From Candidatus Zhuqueibacterota bacterium (GTDB lineage: Bacteria > Zhuqueibacterota > Zhuqueibacteria > Residuimicrobiales > Residuimicrobiaceae), in assembly GCA_963169875.1 (NCBI GenBank), contig CAUJEL010000206.1, forward strand, positions 1-35,641: a stretch of DNA of 35,641 nt, written 5' to 3'. Position 1 is the stretch's first letter, and every line of letters starts with the position of its first letter. The notes beneath the pieces are model-generated. The model was given only the letters and a program-made list of their open reading frames with translations, did no database searches and was not told the DNA's origin. Positions 1 to 8,128 of this stretch are shown here, piece by piece. The translations under genes and the position numbers were made by a program.

Positions 1-978
1 AGCAACAAACTTGAAAATGAACTGGGTACCAACCGCAAGCTGGCCGATAGCGACGGCGACGGTCTGTCGGATTCAGAGGAGTATAACCTCTACAAAACCA
101 ATCCACTGGCCCCTGACAGTGATGGCGAAGGCCTCAGTGACGGCGAAGAAATCAAGAAATACAAGACCAACGCTTATAAATCCGATAGCGATGGTGACGG
201 AATCAGCGATGCCCTCGAGGTGCAAAAATTCCAGACCGATCCCAACAAAGCGGATAGCGATGGCGATGGCCTTTCCGATAATGACGAAATAGTCACCCAC
301 AAAACCAATCCTCTCAAAGCGGACAGCGACGGCGATGGCTTGAGCGACGGCGATGAAGTCAACAAATTCAAAAGCAATCCGCTGGCCATGGACAGTGACG
401 GCGATGGATTGATGGATGGAGATGAAGCGAAGAAATACAACACCTCGCTGCTCAAGCCAGATACCGATGGTGATGGCTTGACGGATAAACAAGAGGTGCT
501 GGAATACAAAACCAATCCGTCCAATGCGGACAGCGATACCGGAACGGTTCCGGACGGCGTCGAAGTGAAACGCGGCACCAATCCGCTGGATGCCAATGAT
601 GATCTGGAAACCGAAGAAAAGATAAAAGGTGCTGTCGGCACTGAAATCGTTCTCGAAGGCATCGTTTTCGACACAGGCAGTGCCAAGATCAAGGCAGCCT
701 CGCAAGAGACCCTGGACAAGGTTGCCAAAACCCTGCTCGAGAATCCTGAAATCTCTGTTGAAGTGCAGGGACATACGGACAGCAAGGGCAGTCGTGCCTC
801 GAATCTGAAGCTTTCCCAGTCGCGCGCTGAATCGGTGTGCAAATACCTGCAGGATAAAGGCATCGATGCCAGCCGCATGGTGGCCAAGGGCATGGGCCCG
901 GACCGCCCGGTGGCGAGCAATGATACCGCGGAAGGACGGCAGCAAAACCGCCGTATCACCTTCACCCGCACCAAATAA
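1..978 (+). CDS. OmpA-family protein with thrombospondin type 3 repeats (5' partial)
   Basis: The reading frame is open from the first base, so the N-terminus lies outside the window. The visible part begins with eight tandem 23-residue units (69-bp period, about 43-594) of the DSDGDGLSD...E...KTNP type. These are thrombospondin type 3 (TSP3) calcium-binding repeats; the eighth is degenerate (DSDTGTVPDG). A C-terminal OmpA/MotB peptidoglycan-binding domain follows (about 640-970), with the GHTDSKGS, LSQSRAESV and NRRI motifs that line the diaminopimelate pocket. Family knowledge predicts an outer-membrane or periplasmic protein anchored to peptidoglycan, with the acidic repeats forming a rigid Ca-stabilised linker. 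A terminator follows closely. The missing part could be a beta-barrel or another surface domain; this cannot be told from here. Confidence 0.92.
   Translation, partial: SNKLENELGTNRKLADSDGDGLSDSEEYNLYKTNPLAPDSDGEGLSDGEEIKKYKTNAYKSDSDGDGISDALEVQKFQTDPNKADSDGDGLSDNDEIVTHKTNPLKADSDGDGLSDGDEVNKFKSNPLAMDSDGDGLMDGDEAKKYNTSLLKPDTDGDGLTDKQEVLEYKTNPSNADSDTGTVPDGVEVKRGTNPLDANDDLETEEKIKGAVGTEIVLEGIVFDTGSAKIKAASQETLDKVAKTLLENPEISVEVQGHTDSKGSRASNLKLSQSRAESVCKYLQDKGIDASRMVAKGMGPDRPVASNDTAEGRQQNRRITFTRTK
43..594 (+). repeat. Eight tandem 69-bp units encoding TSP3 repeats
   Basis: Acidic DxDGDG cores recur every 69 bp at about 43, 112, 181, 250, 319, 388, 457 and 526. Codons differ between copies, so the repeat is old or selected at the protein level rather than freshly duplicated. 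Confidence 0.9.
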
Positions 979-993
979 ATTTCTGTCTTTTGC

Positions 994-1028
994 AAAGGCG
1001 CCTGTTCTAAAGCAGGCGCCTTTTTTTT
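994..1028 (+). terminator. Rho-independent terminator after the OmpA-like gene
   Basis: GGCGCCTG (997-1004), an 8-nt loop and CAGGCGCC (1013-1020) form a perfect 8-bp stem followed by eight T. It lies 16 bp after the stop codon. Confidence 0.9.
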
Positions 1029-1076
1029 GTCTTTTCTGAACTGATTTGATCACCGCTAGGAACGCGGAGGAACGCA

Positions 1077-1928
1077 ATGCATTATGCAACACCTGTTTTT
1101 GTGGCGGCGCTACTGCTTCTGATAGCCCTCAATGCTGGTTGTGATAAAAATCTGGAGAGGAAAAATCCGCTGCAATCGGAACCACCGGAATTGGCTCAAT
1201 CGATATTACCGGCATTGGCTGATTCCATGACATGGGAGCTCGTATGGCACGATGAGTTCAATGGCACCACCCTTGATGCGGCCAAGTGGGAACATGTTTC
1301 CTGGGTGGCGCCGGGCGAGGATCAGCCGCGGCGGGACGGCTATTGGCGCGCCGATGCCGCCAAACTGGATGGCCAGGGCAATCTGGTCATGACGACGTAT
1401 TATGATGCGGTTAAAAAGCGCTATATCGATGGCGCCATACGCAGCCGCGGCCGTTTTGAAAAAGCGTTTGGTTTTTTCGAGGCTCGCATCCAATTGCAGA
1501 AGCAGCCCGGCCACTGGTCGGCATTCTGGCTGTTCAACGATTTGGTTGGAACCGTTGGCAATCAGGGCCGCGACGGCACGGAGATTGATATCATGGAAAA
1601 AATCTCACCCTATGATGATGTCCTCTTCCATACCCTGCATTGGGATGGCTACGGCGCGGCGCACCAGTCCGCTTACAAACAGCCGACAGTTCCCGGCATC
1701 CGCAGTGGCTTTCACACGTATGGCGTATGGTGGTCTGCAAATCAGTATGTTTTTTATGTGGACGGTGTGGAGACCTGGCGCACCAGCGCGGGCGGGGTGT
1801 GTCAGGCGCCGCTGTATATCAAGCTGTCGGATGAAGTGGGCACCTGGGCGGGCAATATCGCCGCTGCGACGCTGCCCGATTTCTGGCTTGTTGATTTTGT
1901 GCGGGTCTATGATCTGGTGCGGAAATAG
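1077..1928 (+). CDS. Glycoside hydrolase family 16 lipoprotein
   Basis: A 283-residue endo-acting beta-glycanase. The N-terminus is a lipoprotein signal: a hydrophobic stretch (about 7-19) and the lipobox LNAGC, so Cys22 should be lipidated and the enzyme held in a membrane facing the periplasm or the outside. The GH16 active-site motif EIDIME lies at residues 169-174; Glu169 is the predicted nucleophile and Glu174 the acid/base, with Asp171 between them. Other family features are WELVWHDEFNG near residue 53 and the beta-sandwich end WLVDFVRVYD. GH16 includes laminarinases, lichenases, agarases and carrageenases; the substrate cannot be fixed from sequence. The start is supported by CGGAGG just upstream. 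It ends 5 bp before the stop codon of the convergent mnmA gene. Confidence 0.92.
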   Translation: MHYATPVFVAALLLLIALNAGCDKNLERKNPLQSEPPELAQSILPALADSMTWELVWHDEFNGTTLDAAKWEHVSWVAPGEDQPRRDGYWRADAAKLDGQGNLVMTTYYDAVKKRYIDGAIRSRGRFEKAFGFFEARIQLQKQPGHWSAFWLFNDLVGTVGNQGRDGTEIDIMEKISPYDDVLFHTLHWDGYGAAHQSAYKQPTVPGIRSGFHTYGVWWSANQYVFYVDGVETWRTSAGGVCQAPLYIKLSDEVGTWAGNIAAATLPDFWLVDFVRVYDLVRK

Positions 1929-1933
1929 CCGTT

Positions 1934-3022
1934 TTATATCGCCCGTTGAATGATGCCGCCGCCCACCACGAGGTCGCCGTCGTAAATCACGGCGGATTGC
2001 CCGGGCGTGATCGCCGGACGCGGTTCGAGAAAACGTAACGTAAATGAGGAACCCTGAACCGATTCGATGCGGCAGGGATACCCCGGATCCTTGTAGCGGA
2101 TCCGCGCCTCAAAGGCTTTATCCGGCGGCGGCTCGGTCACGGCGATCCAGTTTGCCGAATCCGCCACCAATCCGTTCTTCATTAGATCTGTTTTTTCACC
2201 GATGACGATCCGGTTTTTCTCCACATCGATGCGCGTCACATAAACCGGATGGCCCAGGGCGACGCCCAATCCCTTGCGCTGGCCAATGGTATAAAATGGA
2301 TAGCCGCGATGCCGGCCCACAACCCGCCCGTGTTGATCGACGATCTCGCCTTCCTCAATCTTCACATCCGTCGCAGATAACGCCCGGCAGATGTAACCCG
2401 GATAATCATCATCCGGGATGAAGCAGATATCCTGGCTCTCCGATTTATGGGCCACCGGCAGAAGCGCTTCCCGGGCCAGCCGCCGCACCTCTTCTTTTGC
2501 CAGCTCGCCCAATGGAAACAGCGTACAGCCGAGCTGCTCCTGCGTCAGCCGCCACAGGGCATAGGACTGATCCTTGGCCAGATTGGCGCCCTTGCGCAAA
2601 CAAAAGCGCTCATGCTGTAGTTCGATACGCGCATAATGCCCGGTGGCGAAAAAAGCAGCTCCCTGGTTATGGGCCCATTGTGCCAGCTCTCCCCACTTGA
2701 TCATCCTGTTGCAGAATACACAGGGATTGGGCGTTCGCCCTGCGAGATATTCGTCGAGGAATTTTTGGATGACCTGTTGCGAGAATATCTGCCGCAAGTC
2801 AATGATCTCGTGACGGATGCCGAGGTGCCGGCAGACGGCGGCCGCGTCCTCGGCGGCGCGATTGCTGACGCCCTGGGGCGTTGAATACAAGGAGGCATCA
2901 ACCATGTGCACCATGGTCACCCCCAAAACGTCATAACCCTGCTGCAACAGCAGCAAGGCGGCGACCGAGCTGTCGACGCCGCCGCTCATGGCCACGGCAA
3001 CGCGTTTGCTTGAATGATTCAT
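1934..3022 (-). CDS. mnmA: tRNA-specific 2-thiouridylase MnmA
   Basis: A 362-residue enzyme of the usual MnmA/TrmU length. It thiolates U34 of the Lys, Glu and Gln tRNAs in the cytoplasm using ATP and a persulfide sulfur. The N-terminal PP-loop AMSGGVDSS (about 11-19) binds ATP. The NPCVFCN motif gives Cys104, and Cys200 in SESQDICFI is the second catalytic Cys; together they form the persulfide/disulfide pair. GHYARI (128-133) and the C-terminal beta-barrel (VVGGGIIQ) also match. It starts 24 bp after the S9 peptidase stop codon on the same strand, so the two are probably co-transcribed. The SUF cysteine desulfurase further right (30617-31843) is a plausible sulfur source, which is inference. 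Confidence 0.96.
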   Translation of the reverse strand: MNHSSKRVAVAMSGGVDSSVAALLLLQQGYDVLGVTMVHMVDASLYSTPQGVSNRAAEDAAAVCRHLGIRHEIIDLRQIFSQQVIQKFLDEYLAGRTPNPCVFCNRMIKWGELAQWAHNQGAAFFATGHYARIELQHERFCLRKGANLAKDQSYALWRLTQEQLGCTLFPLGELAKEEVRRLAREALLPVAHKSESQDICFIPDDDYPGYICRALSATDVKIEEGEIVDQHGRVVGRHRGYPFYTIGQRKGLGVALGHPVYVTRIDVEKNRIVIGEKTDLMKNGLVADSANWIAVTEPPPDKAFEARIRYKDPGYPCRIESVQGSSFTLRFLEPRPAITPGQSAVIYDGDLVVGGGIIQRAI

Positions 3023-3046
3023 GATATTAAAAGTCCCTCATAAAAA

Positions 3047-5857
3047 TTACTCTGTTTCAAATCCCCACGCTTTGCCTTTCATGGTCGCGGGCACCCCGTG
3101 TTTCATCCACGCTGGTTCGGGAGCACCCTGGAGATAGTGATCGAAAAACTGCTGCATGCGGCGGCTCAAATCCTTGCGATTCTGGCGCTGCTCAAGGTTG
3201 TGTTTTTCGCCGTTATAATTCAGCAGCCACACGGGTTTTTCAAGCCGGCGCAAACCGACAAAGAGTTCGATGCCTTGATACCAGGGCACGGCGCCATCGC
3301 CGTCGTTGTGCATGATCAACAAAGGTGTTTGCACATCCGGCAGGCGAAACAAGGGCGAATTTTCCAGATAGAGCAGGGGTTTTTCCCACAACGTGCCGCC
3401 GATGCGGCTCTGCGACCGTTCATATTGAAACATGCGGCTCAATCCCGACTCCCAGCGGATGCCGCCATAGGCGCTGGTCATATTGGAAACAGGCGCCCCC
3501 GCCATGGCGCAGCGGAAGAGATTGCTGCGCGTGATCAAAAAGGCCACCTGATAGCCGCCCCAGCTTTGGCCCTGCAGCCCGATCCGTTGCGGATCCACAT
3601 TCCCGGTTTTTATCAGTTCCAGCACGCCCGGCACAATGCACTTGAGAGCGCTCTCGCCCGGATGGCCTTCTTCATAGACAATATCGGGAATGAAAACCAT
3701 GTAATCCCGGCTGGTATAAAAACAGGGCCGGATGGTCGATGGACTGGGACGCGGTTCCTGATAGCGGTTAAGCAGTTGCGAATTGCGCTCATAAAAGTAT
3801 ACAATCAGGGGGTATTGACGTGTTGAATCAAAATCTTCGGGCTTGTAAACCAGCCCCTCCAGGGGTATGCCGTCCTCCGAGCGCCAATGAAGCAATTCCA
3901 CTGTGCCCCAATAGAATTCACGCTGCTGGGGATTGGCGTGACTGATCCTGCGCGGCATTGAGAAGGAGGCGTCGCTCAACCACAGATCCGGAAATTCCTG
4001 AAACGAACCGCGACAGAACAGGTACTTATCCGCTTCTTTGGCTTTTGTGATGCGATCAAACGTATAGTCCTGCAGCAACAACGGCCGCAAAGAACCCGGA
4101 TTTTGCAGGATCATGCGGTAAAAACCTTCTTTTTTGCTCGTTTCATCAAAGACTTTGAACAGGAGGGATTTCCCCCGGTCGAGAAATTTTTCTTCAGGGT
4201 CGAGCTTTACATAGCGGAAGCGCAGTTGATCGCGCCGGCCGGTGGCGCCGGTCAGGCAGAGGGGCGCGGTCTTGTTTTGCGGATCGAGCTGCCAGATATC
4301 GAAACGGTCATAAATATAAAAATGCTCATCGTTTTCGCTCCATCCCATGGCACCATAGCCGCGAGGGTAATCCGGAACGTCATTGAGTTCATCGCCGAGC
4401 GCTGTTTTCAGAGTCGCGGTCAACTGATGCGTTTTTTGCGAAGCTATATCATAGGAAAACCACTGTTGTATTTTTTCATCGAACCAGTAGATGTAGCGGC
4501 CAAACGGGGAGATGTCCACGGGACCGCGAATCTCCCGCGCCACCAGGGTGCGGTGGCCGTCTTTGAGCCGGATGGCGCAGACGTCGTGGCGGGTTGCACC
4601 TTCCCATGACATTTGTTTGCGATAGGGCAGATCGGACAACCCCAGGCAGTATTGCGGCGTGCCTGCGGAGGCGGTTTTGATCTCGGGCATGGTTTCGTCC
4701 GCGAGCTGGATGAGACTTCCCCCGTCGCTGCGGATGACGGCGTCATAGCCTCTTTTAAGTTCTTTGTCAAGATCTTTTAACTGCTGTGTTTGCAGCAGGG
4801 GGTCCCGCCAATTCCAGATATCCAATTTGGCCTGTTCAAACTCGACCAGCGACGTGTCCTCGGCAGGCGGGATGGGCATGGTTGAAAAGAAGAGCGCGCT
4901 GCCATCCTGGGTAAAACGCATCTCCTGATGTGGATTAATCTGCCAGTCTTGCTGCAAGCCCGCGATCGATGTGCCGGCGAGTAATTGCGCTCGTTTGCTG
5001 CCGGGGCGCCAGACAAATAGTTGAAAATATCTTTGTTTGTTTTTGGATGTATCAAAATCAGCGATAAAGGCTACATGGTCGCCTGATTCATCCCAGGTGA
5101 GATTCTTATAGTGTCCGTTTTGATGCGTGAGGGTGTCAATATTTTCGTGCGCCGTTGAAAAACAGAATACGCCCGCGGGCAGAGAATCATTTTTCGCTGT
5201 GGAGAAGAGGAGGCAGGAGCCGGTTTTATCGAAACGGAATTCCAGGACGTGGGGAAGTTGCCACTGTTGGCCGCTGCTCAGTTTATGAATGATCAGCGTG
5301 CTGCCGCTGTCGCTTTTGTTCTCCTTGGCCGCGTCTTCGTCGTCCTGCCATGCATCTTTCAGGGTCGTCCTGGCGCTGTCCTTTTTGCCGCTCTGATGCA
5401 GCTGAAAAGCCACCCAGCCGCCCTTTTTCTCCGGAAGCTGAAATGATTTGACGCGGGCGAATTTATCGATCTGTAACGGCTTCAGGCGGATGATCGCCAG
5501 AGAATCCTTGGGCAGATCGGGTTCTTTCTTTTTGTCTATTTTTGCTTTTCGGGTGTCCTGAAAAGGCGGTTTGATGAGAGCGATGGCCCAATATTCATCC
5601 ATGGAAAATTTGGCTTTATAACCGCGCGGAAGGATATGGGCTGTATCCAGGGAGGTGTGCTGAATGAAAAGGCGGCCGTCTCCTTCCTGCGGTGTTTCGG
5701 AATAGAGCAGCCAGGCGCCATTTTTAGAAATCTCAATATCTTCAAGTGACTTCCAGGTGTCGAAATCAGCAATGGAGAGTCTCTTTTTTTCGATCGCTTG
5801 AGAATAATGAGCGCACAAGCTGAAAATGAGAATGAGGAGCAGGTGTTTTGGTTTCAT
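3047..5857 (-). CDS. Secreted S9 family (prolyl oligopeptidase-like) serine peptidase
   Basis: A 936-residue protein with an N-terminal signal peptide (hydrophobic core LLLILIFSLC, probable cleavage after residue 21, SQA), so it acts in the periplasm or outside. The first two thirds look like the beta-propeller of the S9 family, with repeated segments such as GAWLLYSE, GSCLLFST and GDHVAFIAD. The C-terminal alpha/beta-hydrolase domain has the nucleophile motif GQSWGG (Ser765), an acidic residue in HNDGDGAVPW (Asp854 by spacing to the Val, Asp852 as alternative) and His886 in GEKHNLE. DPP IV and acylaminoacyl-peptidase relatives are usually 650-800 residues, so this one is long, the excess being in the propeller part. 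It is followed after 24 bp by mnmA. Exact peptide specificity is unknown. A weak AAAGG lies before the start. Confidence 0.9.
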   Translation of the reverse strand: MKPKHLLLILIFSLCAHYSQAIEKKRLSIADFDTWKSLEDIEISKNGAWLLYSETPQEGDGRLFIQHTSLDTAHILPRGYKAKFSMDEYWAIALIKPPFQDTRKAKIDKKKEPDLPKDSLAIIRLKPLQIDKFARVKSFQLPEKKGGWVAFQLHQSGKKDSARTTLKDAWQDDEDAAKENKSDSGSTLIIHKLSSGQQWQLPHVLEFRFDKTGSCLLFSTAKNDSLPAGVFCFSTAHENIDTLTHQNGHYKNLTWDESGDHVAFIADFDTSKNKQRYFQLFVWRPGSKRAQLLAGTSIAGLQQDWQINPHQEMRFTQDGSALFFSTMPIPPAEDTSLVEFEQAKLDIWNWRDPLLQTQQLKDLDKELKRGYDAVIRSDGGSLIQLADETMPEIKTASAGTPQYCLGLSDLPYRKQMSWEGATRHDVCAIRLKDGHRTLVAREIRGPVDISPFGRYIYWFDEKIQQWFSYDIASQKTHQLTATLKTALGDELNDVPDYPRGYGAMGWSENDEHFYIYDRFDIWQLDPQNKTAPLCLTGATGRRDQLRFRYVKLDPEEKFLDRGKSLLFKVFDETSKKEGFYRMILQNPGSLRPLLLQDYTFDRITKAKEADKYLFCRGSFQEFPDLWLSDASFSMPRRISHANPQQREFYWGTVELLHWRSEDGIPLEGLVYKPEDFDSTRQYPLIVYFYERNSQLLNRYQEPRPSPSTIRPCFYTSRDYMVFIPDIVYEEGHPGESALKCIVPGVLELIKTGNVDPQRIGLQGQSWGGYQVAFLITRSNLFRCAMAGAPVSNMTSAYGGIRWESGLSRMFQYERSQSRIGGTLWEKPLLYLENSPLFRLPDVQTPLLIMHNDGDGAVPWYQGIELFVGLRRLEKPVWLLNYNGEKHNLEQRQNRKDLSRRMQQFFDHYLQGAPEPAWMKHGVPATMKGKAWGFETE

Positions 5858-6063
5858 GGCAGACCTTTGTTTGACCTTTGCTATTCCTGAGGCAGCCTTA
5901 TTGCTGCAAACGAACGCGTTGTTCTCTCTTATAACCTGTTCTCTTGATAAACTGCCGGGCGCGCCAGGGCTGCCGAGCGGTTTTAAATGGGATTATCGGG
6001 CAAGCTTTGATTTGGATTCCATTGCAACCCGACTTACTGTTATCGATGCCATTTTTATGTTTT

Positions 6064-6104
6064 TCTGTTCTTTGCGGATCTCTGCGTTTTCAGCGGTGAA
6101 AAAA
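6064..6104 (-). repeat. Motif resembling the widespread TTCACCGC..GAACGCAGAGA intergenic repeat
   Basis: On the minus strand the stretch reads TTTTTTCACCGCTGAAAACG followed by CAGAGATCCGCAAAGAACAG. This resembles a family of short intergenic repeats (TTCACCGCAGAGACGCAGAGA type) that I recall from many unrelated bacterial genomes and that is often mistranslated as TAETQRTQR-like peptides. A genome-wide search would confirm copy number. Confidence 0.4.
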
Positions 6105-6174
6105 TCAGGATAAGATAAATTTACAATAAAAATAAGCATTCTCAAGGAATTTTCAACGGGCTTTTGGGAATTGT

Positions 6175-6216
6175 GGTCATTTCACGAAAATAGCGGTAAA
6201 ATATCGCGAAATGACC
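6175..6216. promoter_or_regulatory. Long inverted repeat, possible activator site or hairpin
   Basis: GGTCATTTCACG (6175-6186) and CGCGAAATGACC (6205-6216) are inverted copies matching at 11 of 12 positions, separated by 18 bp. No T-run follows on either strand, so a terminator is unlikely. It lies about 110-150 bp upstream of the sigma-54 type promoter at 6327, the usual distance for an enhancer-binding activator. The role is inferred. Confidence 0.45.
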
Positions 6217-6326
6217 TATTAAAAAATAACGCCCGAATAACACAGTCGGCGGGCAAGGGGTAGTTAATTAACAATAAAACAGTTAATTATACGATATTGA
6301 CAAAAAGTGATTTTTTGCACAATAAC

Positions 6327-6342
6327 TGGCCCCCTTTTTGCA
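6327..6342 (+). promoter_or_regulatory. Sigma-54 type (-24/-12) promoter for the unknown gene at 6383
   Basis: TGGCCCCCTTTTTGCA has the invariant GG, exactly 10 bases, then GC, and fits the consensus TGGCAC-N5-TTGCA well. Transcription would start near 6353, upstream of every plausible start codon of the following gene. Confidence 0.55.
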
Positions 6343-6382
6343 TGAGCATAGTTCAAAAGTGTCTGCAGAATTATGAAAGGCG

Positions 6383-7147
6383 ATGTGCAAAGGTATCGTG
6401 ATGATCTGCGAGATAGAACCGATCATAAAATATTGGCTGCAAATTACCTCACAGATGCATGTGGAGCAGCTTGAGATCGCGGGTGTGAGAGCGCGGTTGC
6501 AGATCAGTCTGGATGATGTTATTTTTTATCGTCTCGCTATGGAAGGCAGGCCTGATGATCTCGTGGTGCGCGGTCATTATTCCTCCCGGCAACACGCTGC
6601 ATCTGAGCCGCAAAATGCCGAAGGAGCGGGATGCGGCACAACGACGGAAGAGCTTGATTTTAAACGATTGATTCAGGAAGTGCTCTGCTATTTTCCCCGC
6701 GCCCTGGCTTATCTTAAAATGGGCGATTTCAGGGCTTGTGCCTTTGATGTGCATCATTGTCTTTCCATTGTCAAATTGGCTTCGACATCAACCTCGGCCT
6801 CCTGCCTGCGTTTCCGGCAGATGGCACCTATTTTACACATGCTTTATTATCTTTCGTTAGCGGCCTTGAGTCTGGAATGCGGCCATAAACGCCGGGCCAT
6901 TAATTACCTGAATCGGGGCATCTATCGGATCAGGATGGATCATGTACGGTTGGGCGAGAACGTTCAGTTTTCGGGATATAAGGAAATTCTGCGCATCAAA
7001 CTATTCAAGAGAATGGTCATCGATTCGTTCGCCCGCAGGCCCGGAAACAAAAAACGCACGGCCATGCCGCCGATGGAAGTGGCCAGGGGAACCCATCCGC
7101 AGGATCACATCTGCCATCTCTTGTCGGCCCCCTGGCGTCTCTTTTAG
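6383..7147 (+). CDS. Unknown protein, possibly helical/TPR-like
   Basis: A protein of up to 254 residues that I do not recognise. It has no signal peptide or membrane segment, so it is probably cytoplasmic. Residues about 100-180 (YFPRALAYLKMGDFRACAFD ... LYYLSLAALSLECGHKRRAI) read like paired helices with TPR-type spacing of Ala, Gly and aromatic residues. The C-terminal part is basic (KRMV, RRPGNKKR), and the protein is fairly rich in Cys and His. The start is uncertain: ATG 6383 has GAAAGG too close, whereas ATG 6401 (MICEIEP) has AAGG 7 nt upstream and is the better start. The sigma-54 type promoter upstream suggests conditional expression. The gene ends exactly where the convergent polyprenyl synthetase gene ends, with no gap and no visible terminator. 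Confidence 0.6.
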   Translation: MCKGIVMICEIEPIIKYWLQITSQMHVEQLEIAGVRARLQISLDDVIFYRLAMEGRPDDLVVRGHYSSRQHAASEPQNAEGAGCGTTTEELDFKRLIQEVLCYFPRALAYLKMGDFRACAFDVHHCLSIVKLASTSTSASCLRFRQMAPILHMLYYLSLAALSLECGHKRRAINYLNRGIYRIRMDHVRLGENVQFSGYKEILRIKLFKRMVIDSFARRPGNKKRTAMPPMEVARGTHPQDHICHLLSAPWRLF

Positions 7148-8128
7148 CTATTTATTACGGGTCACTATTTTTTGGATGAGCTGTTCCAGGTTGGATTTGG
7201 CCGCAGAGGCGGGCAGTGCTTGCAGCTGTTTGCGGGCATCGGCCATGGAGGCATCGATCTCTCGCTGTGCAGCGGTCAGGGTTCCGATTTCAGAAAAGGT
7301 CGAAATGATCTCCTGAAGCGTTTCCTGTTCCTGGAGGTGGCGCGCGCAGAGCTCCTGCAGCTGTTCGCGTTGTTGTGGGGTGGCATGGGACCGGGCATGT
7401 ATCATCAAAAACGTGTTTTTTTCCTCTTTCAGATCACTCCCGACATCTTTGCCGATCGTCTTTTCGTCACCTGTCACATCGAGCAGATCGTCCTGCAGTT
7501 GAAAAGCGCGGCCCAATTGAGCGCCAAATTGTTTACAGGCCAGGATTTGTTGTGGGGTGCCGTTACCGAGGATGGCGCCGGCTTCACAGGCCAGTTCAAA
7601 TAATCTCCCGGTTTTTTTCTCGATCATCTGAAAATAGTCCGCGAGTGAAATATTCTCGCGTCCTTCAAATTCCTTGTCCAGTGCCTGACCTTCGCAGATT
7701 TCCAGAATGGATTTGGAAAAAATCTTCAGGAGAACGGGCAAAAGGCGGGGGTCGGTCTGTGACAACAACTGATATCCCAGAACCAGTAGTGCATCGCCGG
7801 CCAGGATGGCAACGTTTTCGTCCCAGCGCCGGTACACCGTTTGCCGGCCGCGGCGCAGTTCATCATGATCCATGATGTCATCGTGGACCAGGGTGAAATT
7901 GTGGACCACTTCGATAGCGGCCGCAGCATCCAGAGCGTTGTCTCGGGTGCCGCCAACTGCTTCGGCGCACAAGAGCAGGAGAACCGGACGCAGTTGTTTC
8001 CCCGGTTGCGCCAGGGCATAGCGCATCGGTTCATACAGAGATAGCGGCCGCTCCTGATTTACCAGCGACGCCAATCTCTTCTGGATGGCCTGATTCAGTT
8101 GGGCAATGGTTTGATCGAAAGACATCAT
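7148..8128 (-). CDS. Polyprenyl diphosphate synthase (FPP/GGPP synthase type)
   Basis: A 326-residue trans-prenyltransferase that condenses allylic diphosphates with isopentenyl diphosphate to make quinone, carotenoid or lipid-carrier precursors. Family motifs are all present: KQLRP (44-48), the first Asp-rich motif DDIMD (83-87), GDALL (111-115), KKTGRLFE (171-178) and the second Asp-rich motif DDLLD (213-217). The residue five positions before the first motif is Phe78; an aromatic there is associated with short products (C15-C20) in characterised enzymes, so a farnesyl or geranylgeranyl product is more likely than a long chain. This is inference. No clear ribosome-binding site precedes ATG 8128; a 20-codon frame (8190 to 8128, minus) ends in TGA overlapping this start and could couple translation. 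Confidence 0.95.
   Translation of the reverse strand: MMSFDQTIAQLNQAIQKRLASLVNQERPLSLYEPMRYALAQPGKQLRPVLLLLCAEAVGGTRDNALDAAAAIEVVHNFTLVHDDIMDHDELRRGRQTVYRRWDENVAILAGDALLVLGYQLLSQTDPRLLPVLLKIFSKSILEICEGQALDKEFEGRENISLADYFQMIEKKTGRLFELACEAGAILGNGTPQQILACKQFGAQLGRAFQLQDDLLDVTGDEKTIGKDVGSDLKEEKNTFLMIHARSHATPQQREQLQELCARHLQEQETLQEIISTFSEIGTLTAAQREIDASMADARKQLQALPASAAKSNLEQLIQKIVTRNK

Larger units (their letters stand above)
5858..6382. other. 525-bp intergenic region between divergent genes
   Basis: No convincing gene is seen. The left part should hold the promoter of the minus-strand S9-mnmA unit. The middle has a dispersed-repeat-like motif (6064-6104), then a long inverted repeat (6175-6216) and a sigma-54 type promoter (6327-6342) for the plus-strand gene. 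From about 6105 to 6320 the sequence is AT-rich. A 95-codon frame at 5826-6113 overlaps the start of the S9 gene and has no family features. Confidence 0.6.

Noticed and set aside
43..594. Regular 69-bp repeats as a CRISPR-like array
   Set aside because: Units are in frame, diverge by synonymous changes and encode TSP3 repeats; there are no unique spacers.
73..1092. Long minus-strand frames (339 and 273 codons) across the OmpA-like gene
   Set aside because: They are antisense to the TSP3 repeats, whose repetitive acidic codons keep the other strand open; no family features or ribosome-binding site.
5826..6113. A 95-codon plus-strand frame overlapping the S9 gene start
   Set aside because: Runs through the signal-peptide codons of the S9 gene and the repeat-like motif; no ribosome-binding site or family match.
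6297..6325. A sigma-70 promoter starting with TTGACA at 6297
   Set aside because: The -35 is perfect but the -10 at 17 bp (CAATAA) is poor; the overlapping sigma-54 match is better.
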